Assembly (NCBI GenBank): GCA_032158295.1
Contig: CM063256.1
Span: 7,599,725 to 7,663,724 of the forward strand
Direction: 5' to 3'
Length of the DNA stretch: 64,000 nt
DNA from: Pycnopodia helianthoides
Taxonomy: Eukaryota > Echinodermata > Asteroidea > Forcipulatida > Asteriidae
A program made the translations under genes and the position numbers. Under the pieces are notes generated by a model, which did not search any database, had not been told where the DNA came from, and saw only the letters and a program-made list of their open reading frames with translations. This document shows, piece after piece, positions 1 through 10,116 of this stretch (position 1 is the first letter of the stretch; every line of letters starts with the position of its first letter).

Positions 1-11
1 TGATCCATAAT

Positions 12-50
12 GTGCTATATAAATGCTGTTTTATTATCATCTATTATTAA
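12..50 (+). mobile_element. LINE/SINE 3' tail remnant
   Basis: The stretch GCTATATAAATGCTG followed by TTATTATC/TATTATTAATT resembles the 3' terminus of the LINE at 30905-31205 (GCTATATAAATGCTTAG then ATT repeats). The rest of the element would lie upstream of the window. Only the tail is visible. Confidence 0.4.
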
Positions 51-207
51 TTGTTCTATTAAGATTTGCAACCTCAAAGAGTGTCCCCTCTGCTGTCCAA
101 CGACTAGTTTGTTTTCTTCTGATTTTCATCCTTTACCTTCAAATTCCGATGAAAAAAACACACACTTTTCTATCTAGTAATAATGTCACAAGAAAATGTA
201 TTTTAAC

Positions 208-574
208 TTAAAGGCATAATACACTTTTGGTAATTGTCCAAGACTAGTATCCTCACTTGGTGTATCCCAACAAATGCATGAAAAAGCAAACCTGTAACAA
301 TTTTGGGTCAAATGGTCATCTTTGCAAGGAAACGGTAAGGGAAAAAACTCCCTTGTTGCATAGAATTGTGTGCTTTCAAATGCCTGAGAAAGGCTTCATG
401 CCTGAAGCCGTTCTCAGATTCAATACACTTTAGTGAGAAACTAATGTACCTCTCACTCAAAAACTACATTACTTCAGAGGGAGTCGCTTCTCACAATGTT
501 TTGTATTATCAGCAGCTCTCAGGTGCTCCTCACCAAGTCCGTTTTTTATGACCAAAAGTACCCGCTGCATTTAA
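208..574 (+). mobile_element. MITE family A, copy 1
   Basis: A 367-bp block bounded by TTAA on both sides. It starts TTAAAGGCATAATACACTTT and carries the family-A landmarks in order: GGTAATTGTCCAAGACTAG, a CAAACCTG block, a TCAATGGTCATC-like block, TGAGAAA/TTTCTCAC arms and CAGCAGCTCTCAGGTGCTCC. Relatives lie at 15645-16000 (inverted), 27112-27205, 33907-34087 and 37738-38131. TTAA boundaries are typical of piggyBac- or Kolobok-type non-autonomous elements, but the superfamily is not proven. The two short ORFs here are repeat-derived. Confidence 0.75.
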
Positions 575-625
575 CGGAGTAAATGCATCCCACGTGGTAC
601 TCGCTGCGCTAACCCCAATTATTCA

Positions 626-746
626 GGGCCCAATTTCATGGCTCTGCTTACCGCGGATTTCTGCGCTTACGTATCATAGAATTATGTGCTACAAGGGCTC
701 CGTAAGCGCAGAATTCCGCGGTAAATAGAGCCATGAAATTGGGCCC
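626..746. mobile_element. 121-bp fold-back MITE with GGGCCC ends
   Basis: Nearly the whole element is an inverted repeat. The left arm begins GGGCCCAATTTCATGGCTC and runs through CCGCGGATTTCTGCGCTTACG. The right arm is its near-perfect complement, about 46 bp, with only a few mismatches, ending GAAATTGGGCCC. The loop is about 28 bp. The outer 14 bp match family E termini, but the inner arm (CCGCGGAATTC, TGCGCTTACG) is distinct. A diverged relative lies at 47187-47293. Confidence 0.8.
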
Positions 747-3640
747 AGGTCTTGATGTCACACACAAAGATGTTTGCTTTAATGATTCCTCTGAAATGTA
801 ACACCTTAAGAGGCTAAACTTGCAGTGTGGGGAATCCATGGGTCGTAGAGCGGCCTGATCCCCCCCGGACACTGAAGACTGAAGAAGCCCCCACTCTCCA
901 CGCTTATATCCAGTCCCCGGGATCGTTCTTACTTTTTCTTCAAATACAACCCTGGATACTCCAGGTAAACATTTTGCCAAATGGTGCTTCTCAGGAAATG
1001 CCATGCCAAAAAAAGAAAAAAAAAGAAAAAACCCCAGATTCCCCAGTCCTTTTCGCATTGAGCACGTCTGACAAGTTCTTCCCTTCCAAATCTAATTGTA
1101 CATTGTGGTCTCTATAAACGGCAGCCAGTTCTCTCTCCCCAGCCCCCTACCCCCCCCCCCCCCCGAAACCCCTCGCTACTGCGCTGAAAAAGAAGGAGTT
1201 TGTACGTGTTTTTTTCTTGGTTGATTCTGCTTGGAGACATGTGACTCAAAATGGTTTCAGAGTACCTGGCCCACAAGACGAGAGTGAATTAGATCGGAAC
1301 AAATTGTCGAGTCGCCCGTTTTTTTTTTTTAAAGCTGGACTTGATCCTATTTTTTCGCTCAACCCAGAAACCTACATCGTTACATGGTTTTGGGAATTGT
1401 TTGCGTCATGAACATGTAATTCGCTTCGAGTTCGCTTTCGCTTGAAATATGAACCGGGCTTGAGATAATAATGTAGGTTGCACAAATTACAGAACTTAAT
1501 AACTGAACAAGTTATGCCATCAATGTTTTTCTTTTTTTTGGTTTTTGTTTGTTTGTTTGTTTGTTTGTTTGTTTTTTAACGCAGTAATTCCATTTTGAGG
1601 AACATTTTAGTGAGGTCATGAGCTACACATGTACCTGTTTTGTCAAGTGATAGATTTTCGGAAAGGAAAACTTTTGCAGAATCCTGCCTGAGCTATCACT
1701 GTTGTGTTCGAAACACTGGGTTCGAATCCAGGCCTGACCTTTCTATCGTGACCTCGGGGGCCTTTACAGCAATACACTTCACAATAATTGATTTCAGTTG
1801 AGTATTAGTCGTAGCTTGCTACTACATACATGTGTCATGGGCTGAATTTTCTCCATAAAAAAAAAAACACAGGGAATGTGCTGTAGAGAAAAATTGACAA
1901 AAAGTGGAAGTGAAAAAAGGGTATTGTTTTAATAATGCATGGATGTACACGTTTATGAATATGTAAGACAAGTAGAAGCGCCCAAGCAAATAAAAAGGTG
2001 TTGACACTGGCCGTCTCCTTAAACCTGAAACTAAAATAAAATACATATGATGTAGATTTGGATAGGAATGAATATGTTTACCTTATTTAATCGGAGGGGA
2101 AACAAAAATCTAGTCACGAAGACGAAAAAAAAAAGATGTACATGCACAAGACGAAAAAGGTCTATAAACATCTAGAGTTGTGTGTGTATCCACTGAAAGT
2201 AGAAATTGAAGACTTGTTTGGATTGGGGCAGTTTTGAAGGATCGGGCCGTGGCGGCGAGGTTCTGACGGCAGTGTTTTTTCTTGTGGCTTGAAGTCAGGG
2301 ACTGGATGACCCCCCCCCCCCTCCCCCGGAGGAGATCAAGACAAAACTGCTCAAGGTGGCAGGTGGAGGGGGGGGGGGACCGACTTGATGAGCATAAATG
2401 CTCCACCTGCATAACGGTACGGTGCTTCATGCAAAATCAAATCAGTATCATTTTTCTTCCTCGCCCCCGAGCCGAGACCGTTTTGGAGATTGGGTCTATA
2501 TTCGGAATGAAATCCGGCATGTTGTTGTGGACGTCTTGGTCAGTGTTTGTGTTAATTTCAACAGAAGGGTGTCTCCTATTTGAGGGAATTCGTTATTGAT
2601 TTTTTTCAAAGATTGAGTTCGTTCTTATCATGTCTTCCAACAACCACTCTGTTGGAAAAAAAACAAACATCAACATCAAATTACACGGTAATGCTTTTAA
2701 GACACCACTTCAAAAAAATGTTTATATTTGTTTGATATATATTTCTTGAATTTAGAGGTATTATACATGATAAGAGTAACAAACACCATTGTTCAATTCT
2801 AGTCTGAAAGCGCTTACTGATTATAAAGTTCGTACTATAAAAAAAAAAATTCTGTGAAGTATTTCCCTCTGAAATGAAGTCATATTACAGAAAACTGTAA
2901 CTGAAAACTGAACAGCTGTGTGCGGTTGTGACAAACAAAATTAAGGACAATGTGTTTTCATGCTGGAAATTGTGCATGGTTTTTAAACTGTTTTCGCCTG
3001 ACTCACACAACGGATTCAGCCAAAATTTAATTCCACAGGTTTGTTATTTCATGTACATGTATATGGTGGATCACACAAAACATGTACACTGTGTCTGTGA
3101 CTATTTTGTCAGCTCTACCAATCCGGTAAAGGACATGGTACTTTAAATAAGAAAAACGAACTCTTCCGAAGACAATGCCACACCATCCCTTTTAAACAGT
3201 GCATAATTCACTCAAAAACATATACATGTTGTAGTATCTTCGGTTGAGTTGTGTGTAATGCAAAGGATTTAGCTGCCTTGAGGTTCTGTGCACATTTCTA
3301 CTTGATTTGCCTGATGGGATTTTTTCGCGGAGCGAGGAGCTTTTGAACACACGAGTCTTATTTGCGCCGTTTCAAGTTACAGATTAGTAGAGTGCTCACA
3401 ATGCACAAGTTCAGACTTGCATTCACTGGACTCAACCAGTGCCTTGGATGGCCGACTTGGCAGTCTGTGGATACACACTGTACAAGCCTGAACTGGTTTG
3501 AAGACGTACGAACCCACGGTTCAAGAAGTCTTCTTCTTTTTTCTTCTTTTTCCCTTCTTTACTCAGTTATATTCTCAAAAAGTACACATGACTGTTCAGC
3601 CTACATTTTGCCGGGGAATGATATCAACAGGATTGTGATC
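747..3640. other. No gene recognised; low-complexity tracts
   Basis: No ORF here looks like a known protein. The region holds a C15 run (1150-1164), a GTTT repeat (about 1545-1577), poly-C and poly-G runs near 2311-2320 and 2368-2378, and a tRNA B-box-like string GGGTTCGAATCCAGG near 1719-1733 that could be a SINE remnant. The 136-aa minus ORF (648-1058) runs into the fold-back MITE and poly-A tracts and is not credible. Confidence 0.6.
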
Positions 3641-3800
3641 TCCCAGGAATTTTTCCTGATTTTAGGATTTTCTCAAAATCTCCTTGAGCCCTTCCATACT
3701 TCTTGAAAGGAGTAAAGCAGTCACGTCCAAAACCTGTAGTTTTGTGTTTCTAGTGATGCACAGAGTCTGTAAACCTCATGAATTGTGACATCTGGGAGGT
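3641..3800 (+). repeat. Dispersed repeat family I, copy 1
   Basis: It shares TTTTTCCTGATTTTAGGATT, CTCAAAATCTCCTTGAG, GTGATGCACAGAGTCTG and a GGAGGTTC-like end with copies at 19069-19445 and 31668-31900, and a degenerate one at 25868-26010. No terminal inverted repeat was found. A copy-to-copy alignment is needed to fix its ends. Confidence 0.6.
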
Positions 3801-3834
3801 TCTTGGTCTTTTCAACACAAAATTAGCCAGCCGG

Positions 3835-3905
3835 ACCACTAGGAGAAATTTATGACTGGTCCTCAGGTGTTCTAACTAGCATTTGTCCAGCGGATCGTTG
3901 CGAAG
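3835..3905 (+). repeat. Dispersed repeat family J fragment
   Basis: GACTGGTCCTCAGGTGTT and the following CATTTGTCCAGCGGA recur, diverged, at 40355-40440 and around 24990-25070, and are split at 41085-41113 / 41815-41845. The ends are not defined. Confidence 0.45.
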
Positions 3906-4437
3906 GATTTCTTTTAAACAGCTTTCTGAAATTGGGCCGCAGTTGTAAACTATGCATGATGTCACACAGTATCATGCACATAAAAGAACCTCTGAGACAG
4001 AAAACAAAGACTTGCAACCGATGCAACCTGAAAAAAAAAGTATATAAATAAATCAGCCGAGAAATACTTCAGTTCTGTTGATCCCCGCAACTCGTCCCCG
4101 AAGCACTCGGAGTGGGAAACCGAAAAAAAGAGAGAGAGAGAAAAGACAGATGCATCGTGGGAGTTGTTGATATGCATCGGATTAGACGCAGGATAGTCTG
4201 AAATCCAAAACCACGGCGGAAAGTACTCCCCACAACGGGAGACGGATTTCTTCGTATTCCCGCCCGGTTCTGTTTTCCTTGTGAGCTTGATTCTCACACC
4301 CCTTTGATGTCTAGCATGACTGGGAGGATGTTAAGAAGAGACCGGTATGAAATCTACAAACTCAACAGAATTCTCCGTCAGTGGGTCCCAAAGGAGTAAC
4401 CCCCACCCCCCCCCTCCCCCTCCATATGGCCTGTGAT

Positions 4438-4798
4438 TTAAAGGGAGGGTGTACCTTTGGTAATTACTCCAAAAATGAATGACCAAAACAAAACAAAATT
4501 GTAAGAAGCACTGCAGCTGCTGATAATGTATAACATTCTGAGAGACAATTCCCTTCTAAGGAATGTGGTTCAAGACAAAGGGATTCAAAAACATTTCAAT
4601 CTGAGAAACGTTTCTGTGTGAAACGGCTCTCATATTGTGTATTCCAAATATGGATGATTGATTCCTGCGTGGACATAACCGCTCCAGATTTTCAGCGATA
4701 TCTAAACAAAATATGCTAAACTATCTTTTGAAATGAAATTTGTACATGATAGTTTTATTGTATACATGTATGTTGACATTTATATAGGATTAAAACAA
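4438..4798 (+). mobile_element. MITE family B, copy 1 (dimer, left unit)
   Basis: Starts at TTAA (4438) with TTAAAGGGAGGGTGTACC. Landmarks in order: AAGAAGCACTGCAGCTG, TGAGAAACGTTTC, GGACATAACCGCTCCAGAT, GATATCT, and TTTTATTGTAT...ATAGGATTAAAACAA. The next unit (4799-5126) follows directly but lacks its left terminus, making a head-to-tail dimer. Confidence 0.75.
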
Positions 4799-5126
4799 AA
4801 CTTACTTGGTAAGAAGCTCTGCAGCTGTTGATGGTGTATAACATTTTGAGAAACAATTCCCTTCAAAGGAATGTGGTTTTAGAAAGCGGAATTTTAAAAA
4901 ACAGGTCAATCTGAGAATTGTTTCTGCATGAAACCTTTCCCAGATTATGTATTCCAATTATGGATTATTCTTCTTGCATTGACATAACCACTCCAGATAT
5001 CTAAAAACGCCAAACTACCTTTTGAAGTTAAATTTACACTTGTTAGTTTTATTGTATATATCAACATTTATATAGGATTAAAACAATCGATTGGTTCCAA
5101 AAACCAAAGGTAAACTCTGCCTTTAA
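4799..5126 (+). mobile_element. MITE family B, copy 1 (dimer, right unit)
   Basis: Same internal order as the preceding unit (AAGAAGCTCTGCAGCTGTTG, GACATAACCACTCCAGATAT, ATATAGGATTAAAACAATCG). It ends CTCTGCCTTTAA. That TTAA (5123-5126) is also the first TTAA of the family C element that follows. Confidence 0.75.
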
Positions 5127-5467
5127 AGGTATTGTACACTTTTGGTAACAGCTCAAAATCAGTGTCCACATTTTGTGTGATTCAACATATGCATGAACGA
5201 ACAAACCTGTGAAAGTTTGAGCTCAATTGGTCATCGAGGTCACGAGAAAATAGTGAAAAGAGATCTTATGTGTTTTTCTGTTTTTTTCAAATTATCGCGC
5301 GCGATAATTACTATTGTTTTACTCGTTTCTCAGAAACGATAGCATTTTAGGCAGAAATATTTTAAGGAACCCTTTCTACCATTACTTAATTTTAAATCAT
5401 GTAAGTTATGTGTGAATCTGTGAACATTGTGTTTTTCGATCTTACCAATAGTGTACAGGGCCTTTAA
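5123..5467 (+). mobile_element. MITE family C, copy 1
   Basis: 345 bp from TTAAAGGTATTGTACACTTT to GTACAGGGCCTTTAA. The centre carries the perfect palindrome ATTATCGCGCGCGATAAT (5291-5308), flanked by smaller arms (CGTTTCTCAGAAACG). It abuts a family B dimer and shares its TTAA. Other copies: 7029-7371, 7657-7998, 22627-22845, 51524-51865. Confidence 0.8.
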
Positions 5468-7028
5468 GCAAAGAAAAATGTGACTGTAGGGCTATTCTCT
5501 TCAATACTTCTCACTATTTTTGCAGAGATTACATTGCTTTTCTGGATTAAGTTATTAAATTGTATTTCAACCGATAATGAAACCTGTAGGAATTATTCAT
5601 AAAGATTAAGTTTACTCAAATTCTCTCTCCGTCGTCGAGTTAGAAGTGAACAAATACGGGTCCCTCGTAAATTGAAAAGACAAAAATATATTCTTACTGA
5701 GTAAACACGTCGGTCCCATTCCGCTTGAAAGTGGTTTATTTTCGGAGTACTGTTTCAATTTGCAGAAATGCTTAGAAGGGGGAAAAATTACACCGAAACG
5801 AAAGTATGAGTGTCGTTCTAATATAAATGTTAATGACTCATCCGAGCCCGTGGATAATTTTCCCAGCCGAGACACACAGGTTTCCATGGTAACGCGTTAC
5901 CTCACATCTCTATACTCTCCCCGAGTCGCCGACGGACGGACGGAACAGTCCGTTTTCCTACCCGGGGACACAAAAGATGTTCTATTAAGTGCCGATGCCC
6001 TAAAAGTGTGTTCAGATGTCTTAAACCATTGGTTTTTTTTTTTTTTCCCTGTTTCTCCCTCGCTGTCCCTTTTTCTCCATATATGGTAAACCGGTCCGAA
6101 GAAGTGGGTTAAAAACGAGCAGAGTGTTTGGACTATTCTCTGTAAATCTGGAATGTCACGAGATTTAAAGTGTGCTCCAGTTCAATCAACTCTGTTTGAG
6201 ATGACGGTAAAGCCATGTACACATCGTACGTGTACCTCACGGCGGTCGTTCGTCATCGTACGACGCGATACAAACTTCCCACTCCCCGTAGTAGCGACAC
6301 AAAAGGTGGCCCGTGCATCACATTGGCCACTGCGAAAATTTAATCAATACCCATTAGTTACCTGGCACGGTCATGTGATTTGAACACTCTTGGCTTCGGC
6401 GAATGTTTAATTCAAACGTGTCGTCAATAAATTAGAGAACGGAATAATGCTGATTGTGCAATGAGAGAAAATAAGTCAACATGTACTGCAGGTTGGACAA
6501 ATATCGTCATTGATTTATGCAGCAGTAGCTATTTCAATGATTAAATTAAACTGCTTTTTTAATTAATTTGGGAAGAATTGATTTACATTGCAATCCTTTC
6601 AACCAGTATTTAATCAGTGTTTTTTTTTTGTAACTGGATAACGGAAATGGAGAAGTTATTTTTTTTTCGGTTGAGTGAAGGTCCACAGATTGAACTCAAG
6701 ATTCCACACTGTATTGTCGTCTTCTGTTGTCGGGTCCACACTTTGTCTTTACTTATTCCGGATGATAAGTTGCACAGAATATAAGCCGCAGCACCAGAAT
6801 TTCTTTTTTTTTGAGAGGTCAGTGTTTAAGCTGTCGGGAAATAAAAGCCACATCAGAAAATGCCCAACTTTCATACCACATATGCAAAGAAGACAGGATT
6901 CGAAACAGCGGTTGGCGAGTGAAAACCTTCCCTTTGTAGTGCGAGGCAAAATCAAATGTTCCTTGTTTGTCGCAATGAACAAGGGGTAGGGTGGTAAAGC
7001 CTAATTGTTTTCAAGTTTGTAAGATGGC
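5468..7028. other. No gene recognised; partly CpG-rich unique DNA
   Basis: The segment 5870-5970 is CpG-rich and contains an RFX-like site (separate entry). The segment 6200-6300 holds GTACAC...GTGTAC and other CG-rich short palindromes. Short ORFs on both strands show no recognisable domain. A promoter or enhancer is possible but not demonstrable. Confidence 0.5.
5880..5900. promoter_or_regulatory. Candidate RFX X-box overlapping a palindrome
   Basis: GTTTCCATGGTAAC (5880-5893) fits the RFX X-box pattern of two half-sites with a 2-nt spacer. It overlaps the perfect 12-bp palindrome GTAACGCGTTAC (5889-5900). The surroundings are CpG-rich. RFX factors bind such sites upstream of ciliary genes; function here is inference only. 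Confidence 0.4.
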
Positions 7029-7371
7029 TTAAAGGCCCTGTACACTATTGGTAAGATCGAAAAACACAATGTTCACAGATTCACACTTAACTTACATGAT
7101 TTAAAAGTAAGTAATGGTAGAAAGGGTTCCTTAAAATATTTCTGCCTGAAATGCTATCGTTTCTGAGAAAAGTGTAAAACAATAGTAATTATCGAGCGCA
7201 ATAATTTGAAAAAACAGAAAACACATAAGATCTCTTTTCACTATTTTCTCGTGACCTCAATGACCAATTGAGCTCAAACTTTCACAGGTTTGTTCGTTCA
7301 TGCATATGTTTAATCACACAAAATGTGGACACTGATTTTGATCTGTTACCAAAAGTGTACAATACCTTTAA
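7029..7371 (-). mobile_element. MITE family C, copy 2
   Basis: Inverted copy, TTAAAGGCCCTGTACACTAT to AATACCTTTAA, 343 bp. The central palindrome is mutated (TTATCGAGCGCAATAA), suggesting an older copy than 7657-7998. Confidence 0.8.
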
Positions 7372-7656
7372 CAAGTTTCTATTTGCTAGATTGAACTGAA
7401 CTGAAATGAGAAGTTGCGATCGTTTTGTGTGTTCTTCCCCCTGATTAATTTTAAATGTTGCTAAATATATTTTGAAGTTGGAGAACCTTGCCGTTTTATT
7501 TTTAGTCAAATTTACTGAAGCTTGCTTTACATGTTTGATGTTTAAGCCGCCGAGAATATACCGGTAAGTCGCTAAACCCGCTGAAGGCCTGAACATAAAT
7601 GTATAAGCTGCGGCTTATGGTCGGAAAATGATGGTACGTGTAGTTGTAAGTGACTT

Positions 7657-7998
7657 TTAAAGGCCCTGTACACTATTGGTAATATCGAAAAACACAATGT
7701 TCACAGATTCACACATAACTTACATGATTTAAAGTAAGTAATGACAGAAAGGGTTCCTGAAAATATTTCTGCCTAAAATGCTATCGTTTCTGAGAAACGA
7801 GTAAAACAATAGTCATTATCGCGCGCGATAATTTGAAAAAACAGAAAACAGATAAGATCTCTTTTCACTATTTTCTCGTGACCTCGATGACCAATTGAGC
7901 TCAAACTTTCACAGGTTTGTTCGTTCATGCATATGTTTAATCACACAAAATGTGGACACTGATTTTGATCTGTTACCAAAAGTGTACAATACCTTTAA
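7657..7998 (-). mobile_element. MITE family C, copy 3
   Basis: Inverted 342-bp copy, same orientation as copy 2, which ends 286 bp away. The central palindrome is intact (7815-7832) and both ends carry TTAA. The close spacing of two same-orientation copies could reflect local transposition or a duplication; the DNA between them is not repeated. Confidence 0.8.
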
Positions 7999-8073
7999 GG
8001 AAACATGAATACAAAATCTCCTTCCTGTGTCTGTTTTGGGCGTAAATCTGCGTAGACACGCACCCAGTGCAGC

Positions 8074-8076
<3 letters not shown>

Positions 8077-8117
<41 letters not shown>
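8077..8117. repeat. (CT)n microsatellite
   Basis: About 20 uninterrupted CT dinucleotides ending in TCTCGCGCG. Confidence 0.95.
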
Positions 8118-8119
<2 letters not shown>

Positions 8120-8509
8120 GCGTTGAGTTGAGTCTCTTAAGTACTTCCGAAGTAACCCGTCTTTAAAAACCTGCTATGGCAGACATCTTTCAAGCTCAAT
8201 GAACATGAAGTGGGCAAATCGCACAGGGTCCCCGCTCACCCTGTTATACTGTTGAAGGTTGACACGGCTCATTGAAAGAGATTGCTTGTCAACCTTGCTC
8301 CCATGTCGATTGACCTTGTGCGTTTGTATCAGCCCTGCTTTTGCACTGGCAGGGTAGTTTTTTGCTGTAGACGGGGTACTAGACCAGTTCTGCAAAGTTT
8401 TGTTTATGGAATGTTGTTTGGAGGATGTTTTTTTTTTTGGTACTGTTTAATAAAGCTTGGTTTCCCAGATTTCATCATTCTTATGTATGGCAAAAAGACC
8501 TTTCCATTG

Positions 8510-8800
8510 TTGATAAACAAAACGCTTTGGTTGGCATGGCCGGCCGAATGTTATCAAAACATTCAATTGTGTTAACAGATAATATGACCAAATTCAACCC
8601 TTCTGCAAACTTTTATTTAAAACAAATACATCCCATGGTTAGTTGCTTTGTTTCCAACAAGTTCAACAGTATTTTTGAATATTTGTGTAACATTGTTACA
8701 ATCTGTTTTGTTTGCTTTGGGATTTATGGCTTCCCATAGTTTTTTCCAACCTTGGTTGGCAAAAACTTTGACTGTGACATTGCAAAAGGAAGGTCTATAT
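8510..8800 (+). repeat. Dispersed repeat family L, copy 1
   Basis: About 290 bp collinear with 44985-45281: GGTTGGCATGG, GCAAAACATTCAAT-like, GGTTAACAGA-like, GTTGCTTTGTTTCCAAC, GGCTTCCCATAGTTTT, CCAACCTTGGTTGGCAAAAAC and AAGGTCTATAT. No terminal inverted repeats were seen. In both copies the frame beginning ALVGM...KHSI.LTD..TKFN..ANF is open for about 40 codons, which may or may not be a coding relic. Confidence 0.65.
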
Positions 8801-9440
8801 GTACCAGTAACTCTTTTTTATGTTGTCCCAAAAAATGTGCATTTTAGTGTCATTTTCACAGATTAGTGTCACCTAATGTGTTTTAATAACCTTCAAGGAA
8901 TATGCGGTTCAAACGCTTCCCAACGTCATAACAAACATCCCCACATGATGGACAACGACACTAAAAACTCCGCCTCAATTTTTTTCCCTCTGTGAAAAAT
9001 ATCAAAACATTTTTTTAAGAGAGAGACCCTCGAGTTAAGATTCCCCCCCCTTCCACAAACCGTAGCTGTCAAATATTTATTTATTTTTTCTTGACAAATA
9101 TATCAGCGTTTTTATTTTCTTAAGTATCTTGCCTGATTTCAAGGAATAACAAACCTCTCGTCACTATAATAGAGATCTTTAACCTCTTCCTTGCGGAAGA
9201 CGCAAATGTACTCGGTCCGGAGGCAGGTTTTTCCCTCCCAGGAGTAACTAAGAAAAGTCTTTCCTTCCCCCCACCACCCCCAACCTCTCCATAACAGCAT
9301 CAGGATGTCTAATGTTAAGTGACATCAACGTCCTTTTGTGTGTAGTTTTCTTTTGACACATGTATGCACCATTAGCGGTTCGGTACCTCTTGTCAGATTT
9401 TAAGTCAACACAGACTTGTCAAGAGTTAGCTAAAAGTATA
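8801..9440. other. No gene recognised
   Basis: Unique-looking AT-rich sequence with short C runs (near 9043-9050 and 9270). No convincing ORF, RNA gene or repeat was seen. Confidence 0.5.
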
Positions 9441-9595
9441 TGGTTTTTGAGGCATTGCATGGTGAGGTATCAATGTATATTTGGTTTGCGGTAACACCAT
9501 GTGTATAATTATCTACTTTGCTGTGTAGATTTTGTTCTTTAGAGAACTTGTCTTGCTAATTCGGAGTAGATTTTGCGGAATTCGGGAGACTATCT

Positions 9596-9613
9596 CAGTT
9601 CTGAAAAGAACTG
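9596..9613 (+). other. Conserved hairpin with GAAA loop
   Basis: CAGTTCT-GAAA-AGAACTG forms a 7-bp stem closed by a GNRA-type loop when read on the plus strand, opposite to the ribozyme strand. The same fold with different stem bases occurs at 25321-25336 and 27682-27695, so the pairing is conserved rather than the sequence. Confidence 0.55.
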
Positions 9614-9694
9614 TCCTGCTTTATTAACTACTACCTGGGCGGTAGGTAGGAAATTGGCCTGGACTACTACTTTAGCTTTGTGGATCGGGGGACT

Positions 9695-10070
9695 CAGGGC
9701 TCGCCCTTAACACTAGCCCGGCGTACATTGTCTAGTAAAAAATGCTATGGACTAGTAAACACCACTTCTCAACTTGCCCTGTGGGCTACTAAAAACTGTG
9801 CAACCTACTTGTTTAAAATGCTCATTTCTTCCTTTTCAGATGTGAATAATTAATGTATAAAATGCGTTAATCGTTGTTGAGTGTGTGAATATAACTTCAT
9901 TTGGTCATGAAACTGGTTGTGATTGTTAACATTAACACATTAGAACATTAGCCTACAGTTTAGCAATTCCTGTTTAAAATCTGGGCTACTAAGATTTCCT
10001 GGAGGCAAGTAAAACGCACAGTTTACTGGCCCGGCGGGCTACTTCACAAAAAGCTTAAGGGCAAGGCCTG
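9695..10070. mobile_element. 376-bp CAGG-ended DNA element nested in H1
   Basis: Terminal inverted repeats CAGGGCTCGCCCTTAA and (complement) CAGGCCTTGCCCTTAA match at 13 of 16. It is flanked by a GGACT duplication (9690-9694 and 10071-10075). The empty site is seen in the paralogue at 35295-35310 (GGGGGACTTCTCG). The termini and short duplication resemble hAT-like non-autonomous elements, but a 5-6-bp duplication is shorter than the usual 8. Confidence 0.75.
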
Positions 10071-10116
10071 GGACTTCTCGTAAGCAACTGCACTAACGCG
10101 GAGTGAGTACTTTTTG

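Noticed and set aside
648..1058. 136-aa minus ORF
   Set aside because: It overlaps the fold-back MITE and a poly-A tract and has no domain.
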